64,000 bases of DNA from the NCBI GenBank assembly GCA_038049695.1, contig CP142452.1:67771501-67835500 (forward strand), written 5' to 3'. The position numbers were made by a program, and so were the translations under genes. How positions within the stretch are numbered: position 1 is the first letter of the stretch; each line of letters opens with the position of its first letter. Below the pieces are notes generated by a model. That model saw only the letters and a list, made by a program, of their open reading frames with translations. It had not been told where the DNA came from and did not search any database. This DNA is from Cinnamomum chago (Eukaryota; Streptophyta; Magnoliopsida; Laurales; Lauraceae). Below are positions 24,871-37,922 of the stretch, in pieces.

Positions 24871-25457
24871 GCCCAACAATGCCCCAACCACTTATGGGTG
24901 TAACAACCCACACTAACTCAGAAAAGGTGTTTTCTCTCTTTCTTTTTTCTCATTTGTTTCTTATTGAATGGAGAAACGGAAACCTCTTTATTCCTGTTTT
25001 ATTTGTCTCTCAAACCACTCTCTTCTCCATGGTTATATAAGGAGAAACTGGGGAAAGAAAAAAAAAAAAAAGAAACATACAAGAAACCAAAGTCGTCTTC
25101 TTTCCCTTTTGATCTTTGGTTAGCCCAAGTATTCTAAGGGAAGAGAAAAAAACCTACAATCTATCCACATATATGTTTATTCATCAGGCATCAATCTTTA
25201 AGACTCTGAACTATAATAGGGAGTGATTTGAGTGTGAGAGATTTCTAATAAATCTCCTCTAGCCTCTTGAGAATACACTATCTCATCCTTCGCTTGTATG
25301 GATCTCTTGACTTGTAGCGAACTTGTTACATTGTTCCAAAGCTTCAGCGGTGATCTCGGACCTACACTTCCACCACCATATGTTGCTATTTAAAATGATT
25401 GTACACACTACTCCCCTCAAGAAACAACCACAGAAGCCTCTAATACCATACAAAACT

Positions 25458-25461
<4 letters not shown>

Positions 25462-25501
<40 letters not shown>
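25462..25501. repeat. (TC)n microsatellite downstream of TPS1
   Basis: Twenty TC units about 240 bp past the TPS stop. A (GA)n run lies at the matching position downstream of TPS2. Confidence 0.95.
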
Positions 25502-25504
<3 letters not shown>

Positions 25505-25740
25505 ACACACATATAGCGAGATATGCATACAAGCGTGCACACAACAGATTTTATAAAATCGATTTTTTTTAATCAAAGTTTCTCACCGCTCAATTTCAGA
25601 TATGTGATATATAGTTTTACATGATTTTTCCGCCAATAACCAAGCGGTAATACGTTCCTTTATAAGTATACTAGATTGATATGTAAACATTTGAAATGCT
25701 ATCCTGCCCTAAACTAAAGGGCATGATATTGTAGTGTTTT

Positions 25741-26034
25741 TCACAAAGGGATAGGGTCAACGAACAATGATTTAATCTTCTCTTTTATCTCACGCGAAGA
25801 GTCAGTGTATCCATCTCCATGCAAGTAGATGACTTCGATCATGCGTGTGAGGTTGACCACTCGTGTAAGTAGAGACAATGGGAAGAGGGTTGGTTTAAGG
25901 CAGAACTTGTTCATGTCCTTCCATGCTGATGTAACCATTTCCCGAATCTTTTCGCATGCCACTGGCCGTGATACACCATGCTCCTTCATGTAGCTCTCAA
26001 TAACAGAAGCAGCATGTGGTCTCTTTTGCTCAAA
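25741..26034 (-). CDS. TPS exon 7 (C-terminus)
   Basis: 294 bp including the stop. It encodes FEQKRPHAASVIESYMKEHG, the NAWKD-equivalent SAWKDMNKFCLKP, LTRVVNLTRMIEVIYLHGDG and the usual acidic/hydrophobic ending FVDPIPL. The first FE completes the NSE/DTE motif. The downstream flank (25563-25740) resembles the flank of the second TPS at 62590-62746, so the two genes are paralogues. Confidence 0.95.
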   Translation of the reverse strand, partial: FEQKRPHAASVIESYMKEHGVSRPVACEKIREMVTSAWKDMNKFCLKPTLFPLSLLTRVVNLTRMIEVIYLHGDGYTDSSREIKEKIKSLFVDPIPL

Positions 26035-26526
26035 CTTCAAAACAGAAGGTTATTCCACTTATGTGTAGCATGATTAATGTTTGTGAAGAATGTGCAGGTA
26101 CAAGGGCTCCACGGGTCCTCCTATTGTCCATGTGAGTTTCAGGACCAATCTTGGTTTATCTAATGACTAGGATTTGAAACCTTTTTTCTGATAAGTGGTT
26201 TTGAACAATTTTGAAGTACTACAAAGTACCTCCCTTGATTGAATGGTTCCCAATTTTCACACATAGGTAGGACGTTGAGAGACTTGTCAAGCCTCCAACA
26301 TTCCTGATCTTCATCCCCATAAATGTTTTGCTACTGGTGTGCTCCACAGGTTGGACTGTTCCTAAAATTTCGGATACAATATATATATATATAGAGAGAG
26401 AGAGACTTGAAGACTTAAATCTTGACTTGGACTCAAAGCACCATCACAAAAAAGTTAAACCGAGTTCAACAAAGCTCCATCAAACTCACCTAAGTTACTT
26501 ATCTCGATGCTCTTCCAAGCGACTTG

Positions 26527-27688
26527 TGTTGGAAATACTCAAAATAGTAAAGAACCATTTAGACCTTATTTCTAGCATCTTACTTTGGATATGACGGAAA
26601 ATAAAATGTCATTTATTTATGCTTCTTAGTGTAACTCTAATGAGTTGATTTGGAAGGGCATGGACCTGGACTTGGAGCTATATGAATCATTAAGGAGACC
26701 TGTCTTTTGCCAATTATTGAGCCTAACCTGGGTTGAGTCGATATCCATTTGAGTTGGGCTGGTTCGGGCATAACTTAGATTGGCCGAGATCCAATTTGGT
26801 TTGGGTTGGCTCACTTCTGGGTTCGGAATGGATAGTGGGTCAGGCAACCAATGCGGGCTTGAGAGTTGGCATGGTAGTTATTATCTTAACCACCATGGTA
26901 GTTATGTTCAAATAACCCTCGTCCAAATGGATGTATTTCTTCGGAAACAACTTTTACCAAAGGTTGGTGTTTGCAATTGTGTTACTTGCGAGTTTGCCTC
27001 CAAGATAAAACAAGCATATGTTGGACTGTGGTCTGCAGTACCCAGACCAACCCTTGAACACCAATGGTCCAACGTAAAGCATGTAATTGATGGCTAAGAT
27101 ATGATTAATCATCTCTATCTATAGAAATTAATTGGATGCAATTGTAGGGATGACTGCTAGAGATTTGAAATGACCTTTGGGGGTTTGAATCGGCAACCTT
27201 TAGTTAGAGTTGTTGCCGAAGGAATACATCCATTTAGATAAGAGGTATTTGGACATAACTACCATGGTGGTTAAATACAATAACTACCTACCATGTTGAT
27301 TTAAATACAATAACTACAATAGTGGTTAAAATAATATATACAATGCCAACTCCCAAGCCCACATTGGTTACTTGGCCCATTATCGATTCTAAACCCAGAA
27401 GCAAGCCAACCCAAACCAAATTGGATCTTGGCCAATAATTTATGCCCAAACTAGCCCAACTCAAATGGATATCGAGTCAACCCAAGTTAGTGTCAATAAA
27501 TGGCAAAAGATAGGTCTCCTTAATGATTCATATAGCTCCAAGTCCAAGCCCATGCCTTTCCAAATCAACTCAATAGAGTTACACTAGGAAGCATACATAA
27601 ATGATATTTTATTTTCCATCATATCCGATGTAGGATCCTATGAATAAGGTCTAAATGGTTCTTTACTATTTTGAAAATTTCCAACATT
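26527..27688. mobile_element. Foldback element in TPS intron 6
   Basis: Two long inverted arms, about 26527-26935 and 27235-27688, run from TGTTGGAAAT to ATTTCCAACA around a ~300-bp centre. Arm identity is high over more than 350 bp (for example the leucine-like 'ttgatttggaagggcatgg' and its complement near 27555). No reading frame encodes a transposase. No clear target duplication is seen. Confidence 0.7.
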
Positions 27689-27946
27689 GGTCTCACTCAA
27701 GTCTACTACCTATGATAAAGAGCCCTTGGTGATAAAAAGAGTGGGTTCACTTGATCCCCAAATGTTACCAATTCCCATGGGTTTGCACCAATCCAAATTG
27801 ACCGGATAAATCAATGGGTTAGGATAATTTGGCAGGGCAAGAAATTTTATAGAGATCATAGGAGCCATAAAGGTCTTTCAATCCTCGGCCCCCACCATCT
27901 TCTTTACATATTGGTGGGGCCCTAGGAGAGCAAATCATTACTTAGA

Positions 27947-28442
27947 TAGGGCTGTACACGGATCAGATTGGTGCGGATTAGGTCAAATCCGATACCAAAC
28001 CTTACCTACGGATTGATGGATTTAGAATCCGGCACCAAGCCGTGGCTGTTAAAAACCGATCCGATCCGATCCTTGGAGGACCGGATCGGATTGGTTAAAT
28101 CCGGTTAATCTGTTGAATCTAATGTTAAAGAAAATCTGAAGAGCATGCTTTCAAGGTTAGGGTGAAATTTGGTCTAGGGTTTCATTTGTTATACTTATAT
28201 ATATATATATATAAGTGAATTACATTTTGACCTCTTAAGTTTTTCTTTTATTTATATTTAATGTCAACGGATCAGATCGGATTGAATCCGCGGATGAAAT
28301 CCGTCACCGATCCATTGCTAACAGATTACAAAATTTTCAATATGTCACCAATCCGTTTACCTTTGGTTTAGTTAAAAATCCGCGGATCGGATCGGATCGG
28401 ATCGGTTTTACAGATTGGTGGATTTTTTGTGCACCCCCACAA
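27947..28442. mobile_element. hAT-like element beside TPS exon 6
   Basis: Starts TAGGGCTGTACACGGATC and ends GTGCACCCCCACAA. The ends are roughly inverted, flanked by TACTTAGA on the left and TACTTATG on the right (6 of 8 bases identical). The body is built of ATCGG/ATCCG words, including four tandem cggat units near 28385-28405. Boundaries are approximate because the duplication is imperfect. Confidence 0.5.
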
Positions 28443-28473
28443 TACTTATGATAAAGATACACATTGATTTTAC

Positions 28474-28722
28474 CTCATTTGATTCGATATCATTAACGAG
28501 CCGAGTGATTAAAGATGAATCCATGAGAAACTTAGGACGAGTCTTTATCCAATCCAATGCTTCTTTAGTCACCTCTTCTCCCATACCAACAAAGGAAGCT
28601 GCCGTCAAAAATAGATATCCGGCTGAGAGTAATGAGACTTTAAGATGCTCTTCTAGTGTAGGCACATAACCATTGTTACACCACTGAGCTTCTTCGAGGT
28701 AGGCTTGAATTAAAACTTTCGT
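28474..28722 (-). CDS. TPS exon 6 (start of NSE/DTE motif)
   Basis: 249 bp, the canonical size, 83 whole codons. It encodes QAYLEEAQWCNNGYVPT, EEHLKVSLLSAGY, ASFVGMGEEVTKEALDW and SSLITRLVNDIESNE. NDIES is the first half of the second metal-binding motif. Acceptor AG is at 28724-28723 and donor GT at 28473-28472. A hAT-like element ends only about 30 nt beyond the donor. Confidence 0.95.
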
Positions 28723-29227
28723 CTAATCAACACAATCCAACCACCACATCGTTAGACATTTAAACTAGCAGTATGATTCCTTTTCATAGGAAAAAAAAAA
28801 GAGAAGGAAAACACAACAATACCCTCAAATTAAGGAACAAGATAATAAGGAGCAGCAGCAGATGGAAAAGATTGATTAGGAAGGTTATGGTTGGTAGTTA
28901 TGTATAGGATCTCTTTTTGATATATTAGGGTATTATAATTAATTGTGATTAGGTTAGACTATAATATAATCTCTCACTACTATATATAGTTAGATTAAAT
29001 TGGTGTTATGATGTGGTTAAGTTTTCTGATTTATCTCATTGTATTCTATAAATAGATGGTGTAATTCTTAATAGACTTAATGATTCATAAGTAATCTTTG
29101 AAGTTTTTCATGGTTAGCTTCAATCATACAATTAGGCCGCCATGGCCTTAGCTCCTTCATGAAAGATATTATGTAATGAACATTTATAAGCCACTAAAAG
29201 AACTTGAGTTGCATATGTATCGCATAC

Positions 29228-29366
29228 TTCATGTTTCAAGAGGTCTGTACGGAAGAACTTTTCTCCAGGCAACAACTCATTCTCTATTTCATTGATAGTA
29301 CTTAGAACTGCATGATAAATAGGCCTCATATATTCTGGCAGTTGATCCATGGCACTGAGATCCCAC
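29228..29366 (-). CDS. TPS exon 5
   Basis: 139 bp, exactly the class-III size. It begins with the shared Arg codon followed by WDLSAMDQLPEYMR and YHAVLSTINEIENEL, the helix after the DDxxD exon. Acceptor AG is at 29368-29367 and donor GT at 29227-29226. Confidence 0.95.
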
Positions 29367-32047
29367 CTGTAAAACCAAGTGTTTATTCACAACCATTTTC
29401 TCTTGAAAACAAGCTTCTTAAGAGTATACAAAGCAAATACATGGAGTATACAAAGAAAAAGAACCGGCAGAGGCTTCAAAACGGTGAGGTGAAGAACACG
29501 ACCGTGGATTCTAGCGACCCACAATTGTCTCTGCTATTTGGTTCACTACATTGGAGAGATGCATCTATTCATAAATTACTGTATAACACTCTTCCCTGAG
29601 TAACTAGTAACTTCTTCTAACCACCCTTTGTCCTAATAACTATCCATTCAAATATGTTCGGTTTCTTTTCTTCTCTTTTGAGGGGATATTTTGAGAAAGG
29701 CTGCACTCTCACTTCCATAAGTATGTGCATGCATGATTGTTATCTAATGTTGCCTTTGGGACTACATTTTTTCTAAACCATATGAGCAAATAGATTGTGT
29801 TTAGTTTGTTTGCCAAGACCATACTTAATGGTCTAATAGTGAGTCTTGCCAACTTTTCTACTCATGTATATAAAACATTTTCTGCTTTTGTATATGTGAT
29901 TTTTGACTCGTGTGATATGTTGGTTCATATATCTCTTTGAGATTAGCCAATTGATATATTGTAAAATAATTTTGTGATTTATGAATAAAATGTTGGATTA
30001 TCAATCTTATGTACTTATGTACTACTTGAGGCTAACCTATATATGTGTTGAATTATTAATTGGAAAATGAAATAATGATGTTTTTTTGTGTTAGTATTAA
30101 TTTCTTTTAAAGATGCAGAGTAGGTATCTATGATTGGATGATATTTTTGCATTGTGGATAGTGCATCATCAACATCATCCATCAGATCAAATAAGCGGAC
30201 ATGATATCGTCGATCAGATCACAAAATCATGGATATTGCATCATCATCCATTGGATCTGAGTATAGATCATGGATATGAATGGAAAAAGAAAGAATGTGA
30301 CAACCAATCGAGGTACTTCTTTCATTAACAAGTATCAATGATGGACACAGGTAAAATTGAGGTAAATGGAGTACAAGATTGTGGTGAATGTCCCATAATT
30401 TCTCAATGTGATTTTATATTACTATGATTGAATCTAAACTTCGAGGGAGATGGGTTTACCGACATAGAGGGATTTTCCTGACCGTATCCTACTCTTAACT
30501 TCTACGTTGGAGTTCAAAGGAAATTGAGTCAGATGTACTGTCCACCAGAGGGTATATTGAGATATTCCTCGCAGTGCACCTTTATTTTGGAACTAGTGGG
30601 GGAAATTGATGAGATCCAAATTTGCCCATCTCTGCGGTTCGTGCATTGTTTAGCTTTCGCCTATGTTAGGCTGGACTTTTAGTCCTTAATAGACTCATGG
30701 CTTAGTGCGGAGTGAGCGAAAGCACTCCAGATGAGATTGCCTTTGCTAATGTGGAGGTCATCGGCCGCCTCTCATGGGTCTTGTCGGTAAGACTTTAGAG
30801 CATTCATTAAGACCGGGACTAGCACATGGCCTATGAAATAGCGTGGCGTGGAGAATATGGATGCCCGACCATATTGTATAATGTGAATATCTATCATGAA
30901 CTCCACTTAGGTCACTCACTTTCACACTAAGGTTTTATGATACATATTCTACCTTCAGGTTCAAGGGACATTCACCTATGAGGGATGCATTATACAGTTT
31001 TTAGTTATTTTATATTATTATTAATTATTTTTTAAAAAAAAGTATTTTTAGAAAATAGTGGGGGATAGTTGGATATTTTCTAAAATCCAATAATTAAAAA
31101 AATAAATTCCAAGAGACATTTGAATGTGTCCTTTCAAAAAAGTGTTTTGTTCCCTTTGGATGAGATGTGTCTCTTGGGCCCATTTGAATGCATGTGACCC
31201 AATTCTAAGGGATGCTTTCAACATTATAAATTGAGGTGATTTAAAGTTTTCCAAAGTATTCAAGAAGATCCAAATGAGTATTTTATTCTCTTTTATTTTT
31301 ACTTTGATTTTAAGAGCAATTCCATGTTTCTGATTCTGGTGTGCAGACTTCGAATCAGAGTTGGGCATTGCATCCTAGGGACAAAATCTCATCAAAACCA
31401 CCTACATGTGGGAAATTGTTGTCTTTAAAAAAGCATCTTAATTGGTGTGCGTTGCCCATTTTTCTTTTGCTTGCTTATTCAATTTCTCACATTCACTATC
31501 ATTTACATTATTCACTAATTATTTATAGTAATTGTTTATTTGATTTTATGATTGCACATTCTTCGTAAGTAATTTCCCCAACACATGTGACTCATTTGAT
31601 TTGGTGATCACAAATCGAGTTGACTTGCCCTGACTCGGGCAAATAAAAATCGATTTTAGAACTATGATTGTAACAAATAGCTCATTCGGGGAACTTCCCT
31701 TTTTTTAATGCACTGGTACATCTCACACCTAGACATAGACCATCAGAACTACAATCAAGGATTGATGCCACCGAAACTCCCAGTGGATTATTTTGCATTT
31801 GTGCAAACTGAATGCGTCATATATAAAGAAAATGATCATATGCATATATAGACCATGCAGCATCAGTAATAGCTCTTTGGCCACTTTCCATCCCTTACTG
31901 AGATTATAGGTTGTACTTTATATCTTGGACGTCTTAGATATCGTTCTTTCATTAAAATTATAGTCCATAAATTACACAGTGCGTGATTTCATCTACTTAA
32001 TTCGTTTCTGGGAAAAGCATGATAAAGGAAATGTAATATATCATTAC

Positions 32048-32266
32048 CTCTGGAATGCATCTGTAAATACTTTGAGATCCTCAAATTTACCATCGACGTC
32101 AAAAGTGTCATCAATGATTGATAACAGTTTAAACATTTTGACAGCCATGTTTCTAGCTCGAGCATATTGGGGTTCAACATATATAGTCAATATCCACAAG
32201 TAGCCTTCTACCAATCGATCTCTAGCATAAGGATACTTAGCCATAAGGCCAATATCCTTCCACCAC
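32048..32266 (-). CDS. TPS exon 4 (DDxxD exon)
   Basis: 219 bp, the canonical size. It starts WWKDIG and contains YARDRLVEGYLWIL (RxR motif), the EPQYARAR stretch and the Mg-binding site SIIDDTFD. It ends FTDAFQR with the last Arg codon split two bases to one across intron 4. Acceptor AG is at 32268-32267 and donor GT at 32047-32046. Confidence 0.95.
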
Positions 32267-35200
32267 CTATAAGAGCAGCAACGTAACCCGCATTAGTATG
32301 GGAATGAGCAATTTGTGTGGTGTGCAAATAATCACAACAGCTGGAACAATCATTGTCAAATCAACGGAAAACAAAGGCTACTTATAAAAATTCTCTCATA
32401 TCTAAATGCACCCCTCCTATTTTATTTTAGGGTTTTGATTTTTATTTCAGTGAAGTGGCTACCAAGGAGTCGCTGATTTAGAGCATAAGAATGCAGCGAG
32501 TGGTTTCTCCAGCGAACTCGCTCTAGATCAGGTCTCATCCGAGTTGTCAAGTAGGACCATTTCTTTAATCGCTCTTTCTCTGTATACCTCTTTAATCATT
32601 ATTATATTTGTAATGGGTTTTGGGTTTGCTCATGAATAGGACATCTGTCTACCAAGTGCATGTTTGTGTTAGGATCCCATTGGCAAAGAATGAGGAAATC
32701 AAATAAATATATAAATTTGAAAGAATGCTGAGATGGTTTGGTATTGGTTTCATGAAATAATTTTAGTTCTTTGGATTGATGGAGGTTTGACTTTTTTTAA
32801 CAGAAAATAATGAATATTATTAAAATAAGCATAAAAAGCTTGAGTGGTTCAGTCTTTCAAGGCTGTAGACTACAAAGGAAAATGAATTGCTTACTTGCTT
32901 TTCTAATGGAAATATCATTTTAGGCCACCACTGCTTTTGCTCAAGTTTGAAATGGATGTGAACTGAAAAGATGAATTTATTTGGGGTTCTATAGAAATGA
33001 AAAAAAAAGAAGTATGCTGCCTTCGACCTTTTGAAATGGACATCTTCCTGTCAAAGTAGAAAATCATTAAAACAAACTATATACATAGGAAAGATTATGG
33101 AAATGGAGAGAAATTAACTTTTTTTTTTTTTTTGGTAAGGTAATCACCCACACAATCACACAATTCCCTCACAATTAACGCTATAGTGGGGGATTGATCC
33201 TGGCAGTTTCTATAGAAGGGAGTGTCTCACCAACATATTTACCGGTGGATTGAAATCAAAGATAAACTCTTTTGTCAACTTCGAGGATGGAAAAAGCAGT
33301 GGGCCTTTTTTATTTTATTTTTTCTATTTTTTAAAAGTAACAAATGGTAATTCTATTAAACTAACTGTAAATGAACAAAATCAAATTAGTCCCAATCAAG
33401 CATTGGACTGCTAACAATGAAACATGGATTTATGGATTTACACAGATAATGGAACACATGTAATCCACTCGTGCCATTGTGGGAATATTTGGTATGCATT
33501 CCATTCACTAGGAGTTTGAATTAAAGAGACATCAATAATTCCAATCTTGGATAGCAGAAGGCAGATTTGCTTTACAACATCCCTTACTTTTTGGGTGTTT
33601 TTTTTATTTTTTATCTTAGACTATCCCTTACTTTTCAAGAGAGGTGCCTCTTAATTTGATTTTTCAAAAGCACCAACTAGATTCAACCCTCATTGAAAAT
33701 AAAGGAAAAGAAATGAACGCAGAATCGTTTTTAAGTATTCTAAATTTTAGCATATTTTACTGGTTTATTACTTCTTTTACTATCATGAATAGAAGTTCGT
33801 TATGTTATCTAAAACAACCGTTGTTTTTGTATCTAGAACTCCCATAAATGTCTGTCAAGTCATTTGAATCATATACCCTAATGTGGATTAATAGTAAATT
33901 ACGCATGAGTTAAACATCTCTGTCATTCAGTGACTTGACCTTGCAAAGTAGATGATTAACCTTCAAGATTACTTGACCCTCACATTACCTTCATATATTT
34001 CTACATTGGGGTTTTAGAATACCTGATGTAATCATTATTTTAGTATTGATCTACTTAAGAAGGATTAAGGCCGGAATCAGAACATTTTCCGTGCTTTCCC
34101 TGTTATCATCAGTGCTATGCAAGATTACTTATTTAGTTTATTGGAATTTAGCTAGCTTTCTTGTTTTTGAGTTTTGACTATATTGAATAACAATGTTTCA
34201 ATGATTCATATACAAGTTATATATCAAGCTTAGTGCACAAGTGTGAAAGTGGGAATATTAAAATTTTAAGAAGGCCATGCATAGCCTAATTGTGGACTTT
34301 CTATCAATGTGTGAATGCTACCAAGTTCAAAAACATTTGATAGTGTGTTGTAAGTCAAGCTTTGACATGTTGAATATTACCTTGAAATCTTTATTTTTAT
34401 CCTCAGTCCAATATACTTCACTCCGATTTGCACAAATATGAGACAGAGACTTTCAAACAAACTAAAAGCAGTTTGTTCATGGTCTATTCATGAAAAAAAC
34501 TAAATTATGAAATTTGATGTCATATACCTAATTGGGTTGTAATCCCCTTCTTAGCTTGCAAACATATCCCGACTTTGGAAATGCTAATATGCAAGTTTGT
34601 CTTCTCTTAGCTCCCTTTCGGATATTATTTTTGTATTTATCATTGATATTGCCATTTTAGTGTTCCTAACTTTAACTCTGCAACAGGTGGACATGACCAT
34701 CGGCTTGACACAACCGGAAGATTAGGTGAATACACTGGTCATGTGGAATGCTATATGACCATCTAACTTGGACCATAAAAAACAAACATACACCTTTCTT
34801 ACTAATCAATAGTCAAATATATGAGTGGATTTGTAGGTAAGGATATAACCCTATGGGTGTTGTAGTTTCTAACCAAAGGTTTCTTCACTCACGTGTGTCT
34901 TTGTATTTTTATGATTAATCACATATAAAAATTATTCTAGGTATGTTGTATTGGAAATTTGATTTTTACTGTTACATGTGATAATATCAATGTAGACAAT
35001 TGACTGTAGAGGCTAGATGTGTAACTTGAACTTTCTTTTAGAATATCATGTGAAGTTAATAAATAACTCATTTACTTTCTAACTAAGGATACGCTCTAGA
35101 CTATTTATGTTGGTTTCATATTTTAGGCCTTTGAATTATAAATACCACGAATATTTTAGACTACTCATTAAATTTTTTTATAATATTATCAATTACATTC

Positions 35201-35417
35201 TTTTTGCTAGTCACACTTGAACCCGTGTCCAAAAAAATAAAAAATAAAAAAATACATATAAATAAAATTTCAATTTTATTTTGAGTTCACAGTCACTCGT
35301 CTAGGTGGGTCTAACAATTAAAGCTTGAATGTTATATTGTTGTTGGAATCATCATTATCACTGCTATTCATAAACAATAAACTAAATTAATTAAATGATG
35401 TTAACATTAACGCTTGC

Positions 35418-35790
35418 CTTGTTAGCTCTTTTAGCTCCATTCGATACATTGACTATGCCAAATTGAAATCCAACTTTGCAAGCTCTAGGAAAATCTCATT
35501 CGGCTGCTTATGTTGTTCGAAGAGTGAGATAACAAATCGGGCATCTAGCCTTGCAATACGCTTGTGCATAGGTAGCTCAAGAGCATGGCCAACTTGTGCC
35601 CCAAGAGGACCATCAAGATGGGTTATTAGAGACGAAAGATGTGCTTTTGTAAAAGAGATGGCTTCATCCAATATTTCTTCTCCATCAGTGCCATAAGATG
35701 CCGCTTCATTTAGACTTAACAGTCCCCCCACATCACTACTTAAACCTTTCTTGAAGTTGCCTTCTTTGTCTTTAAACTTGTTCAATACAT
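35418..35790 (-). CDS. TPS exon 3 with in-frame TAG
   Basis: 373 bp encoding VLNKFKDKEGNFK, SDVGGLLSLNEAASYG, EILDEAISFTKAHL, LPMHKRIARLDARF and LAKLDFNLA. A TAG at 35455-35453 follows, and the frame then continues SMYRMELKELTR into exon 4. The stop replaces a position that is normally Gln, so a single C-to-T change (CAG to TAG) explains it. The 3' splice donor is GC (AAG|GCAAGC), not GT. Confidence 0.9.
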
Positions 35791-36496
35791 CTGGTTCATG
35801 ATCAAATAATTCATGATTTCAGTTACCTAAAACGGTCAAGCCAAAATTCGACATTCATCCAACGATGTCACATTTGGTTATTCAAATGAAGACAACAACT
35901 CAAATAGAAAGTTATATTAGATTGGAAAGGGCCATTTGGGGGGTCGAGTAGTGGAGATCTAAATCAAATGAAGGACAAAAGAAAGAATAATCCCTTCGGG
36001 CCTAGGAGGAGCCGAGTAAATTCCCTATGGCTCCAGTGTGGGTAGTGCAGTTTCGAACCCACAACCAAATACCCAATTGAACTTGTTAGACCATAATTTA
36101 ACAACTTAGAAGCTTGGCTCAACTTGGTAGGTCATTGGGCCAAGAAGGTCGAGCTTAGTCTACTTAGATACCCTATCAACTCAACTCAATGGAGTCGAGT
36201 CAAGGCCATACCATACGAGTTTTGAAATTATGATTTGGACTCCTCCCTACTAATCGGACTGGGTGACTCATATTTGAGTCGATTCGGTTTGCACAGAAGA
36301 ATCAAACTAGTGAAAAGTTATGATCTTTAAAAGTTCCTTCTTCCTCAACAACTTATTTAAGTGCTAAAGTCGCCTTTAGAATTGCAAAATGAGCATTGAT
36401 TAGAAAGGAATCCTCCAACTTTTCCTTAGATGATATTATCTCTAATTGGGGATCTTGTATGGGATGTGGCCCTGTTAAGGAGAGGACTTCTATTCC

Positions 36497-36900
36497 TTGG
36501 TGCCCTCCCCCTCATGGGAGTTACGAAGTTTAATGTGGATGGTGTTTCAAGGGGTAAGTCGGGTCCAAAAAAAAAATAGAGGAGTGCTGCGCAGTAGTAG
36601 AGGTGAAGTGCTTCTTATGTTTTCCCATCATGTTGGTGTCTGTGATTCTAATGAAGCAGAGGTGCTAGTTATTCTGGAAGGTCTCAAGGTTTTTTCAAGA
36701 AGATTCATTGGGTCTCTCGTTATGGAAAGCGACTCCTCTAATGCGATTGCATGGGTATCCAATCCAAAGTCTAATCCTTGAAAATCTCAATTCCACTTTA
36801 ATGAAATTAGGGAGCTATTGGCTACTACCAATGTCACCTTCCATCATTAGGTTAGATTTGCCAATTCCATGGCAAATGCATTAGCCAAGTAGGAGATTGA
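36497..36900 (+). pseudogene. RNase H domain fragment of a LINE
   Basis: The translation shows KFNVDGVSRGKSGP, GVLRSSRGEVLLMFSHHVG, SNEAEVLVILEGL and VMESDSSNAIAWVSN, then after a stop FHFNEIRELLA and FANSMANALAK. This is the RNase H-like domain found at the 3' end of plant non-LTR retrotransposons, with its acidic residues in order. A frameshift in the poly-A stretch near 36570 and stops make it dead. It lies antisense within TPS intron 2. Confidence 0.75.
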
Positions 36901-37107
36901 TAGGTAGGCTGTGTCCTTGGGTAGTGTGATCATACAATTTGAGTTGGAGATGGTGCATCTCTTTTTCACCTTCTCAATATCTTTTTTTTTTTTTTTTTTT
37001 TTTTGTATTGTGAGCTTTGGTATTCTTCTCCCTTATAATGAATTCTATCGTTACCACTAAAAATAAATAAATAGTGAAAAGCAAGTCACTCAGTGGAGAA
37101 AGTTCAC

Positions 37108-37363
37108 CGGAGGAGACATTATAGCCCTCTTCTCTTAGTAATCGGAATCGAAGAGCAACAATCTTTAGATCTTCATAATCAACATTGGCATCATTTATAT
37201 GTTCCAACGCATCGTTGATCTCCTTCTCAAAGTGATAGGCCACTCCAAGTCGTTGGATCTCATCAATCATGATCATTTCTTCAACTAAGCCCTTGGCCCT
37301 GATAAGCATCTTCTTCACTTCCTCCTTCAACTCTCCAACCCTTCTAGTCCATGCATCTATTTT
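37108..37363 (-). CDS. TPS exon 2
   Basis: 256 bp from acceptor AG (37365-37364) to donor GT (37107-37106). It encodes KIDAWTRRVGELKEEVKK, then IDEIQRLGVAYHFEKEI and ALRFRLLREEGYNVSS, the conserved N-terminal alpha-helical domain of TPS-a. It ends one base into the Asp codon completed by exon 3. Confidence 0.9.
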
Positions 37364-37529
37364 CTGTTCATATATATCCCATTGTAGATTATAAGAAATC
37401 AGTTAGTAAAAAAACTAATTCTAGATTACATAGATAAGAAAAATAATGACGTGAAAACATGTGGCTGTAGGGCTTATTGTGGGGCCCACTAAATGCCACG
37501 TTCTATCATGATTTTAGGTGGGATATTGG

Positions 37530-37922
37530 TAGGGATGTAAATGGGTCCCCGATTCTCCGATTACCTTGAGGTTCCGACCCGCTAAAAATCGGGTTTGGGT
37601 CCTTATTTAGGTCCTGATAAATAAATGGTTCCGGGTTCGGTTCAACCTTGGTTCGTCGGACCAGTGTACCCGATACCCGACATATTACTTCAATTTTTGA
37701 AAATTTCTCCTAAAAATCATGTTTTTTTTTTAATATCATTTTCTATCTTGACCTAGACCCGGATCTGGACCTGTCTCATATATGGTTCTGGTTTCGGATC
37801 CAGAGCCAAATAACTGGTTCCGAAACGATTCTGAGTCCGGATCCGGTTCCACCTTCTCCTTAATGGTTCCAGTTTCGGGTCCACCATGGACCCGGACCGG
37901 AACCGACCCATTTACAACCTTA
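37530..37922. mobile_element. hAT-type MITE in TPS intron 1
   Basis: A 393-bp element with imperfect inverted ends TAGGGATGTAAATGGGTC and TAAGGTTGTAAATGGGTC, flanked by a perfect 8-bp direct repeat GATATTGG (37522-37529 and 37923-37930). The interior is rich in repeated tcggttcc/ccggatc words. No coding capacity. The 8-bp duplication and TAGGG ends are typical of hAT elements. Confidence 0.88.

Noticed and set aside
26626-27097. Frames in the foldback element of TPS intron 6
   Set aside because: They mirror each other across the inverted arms and resemble no protein.
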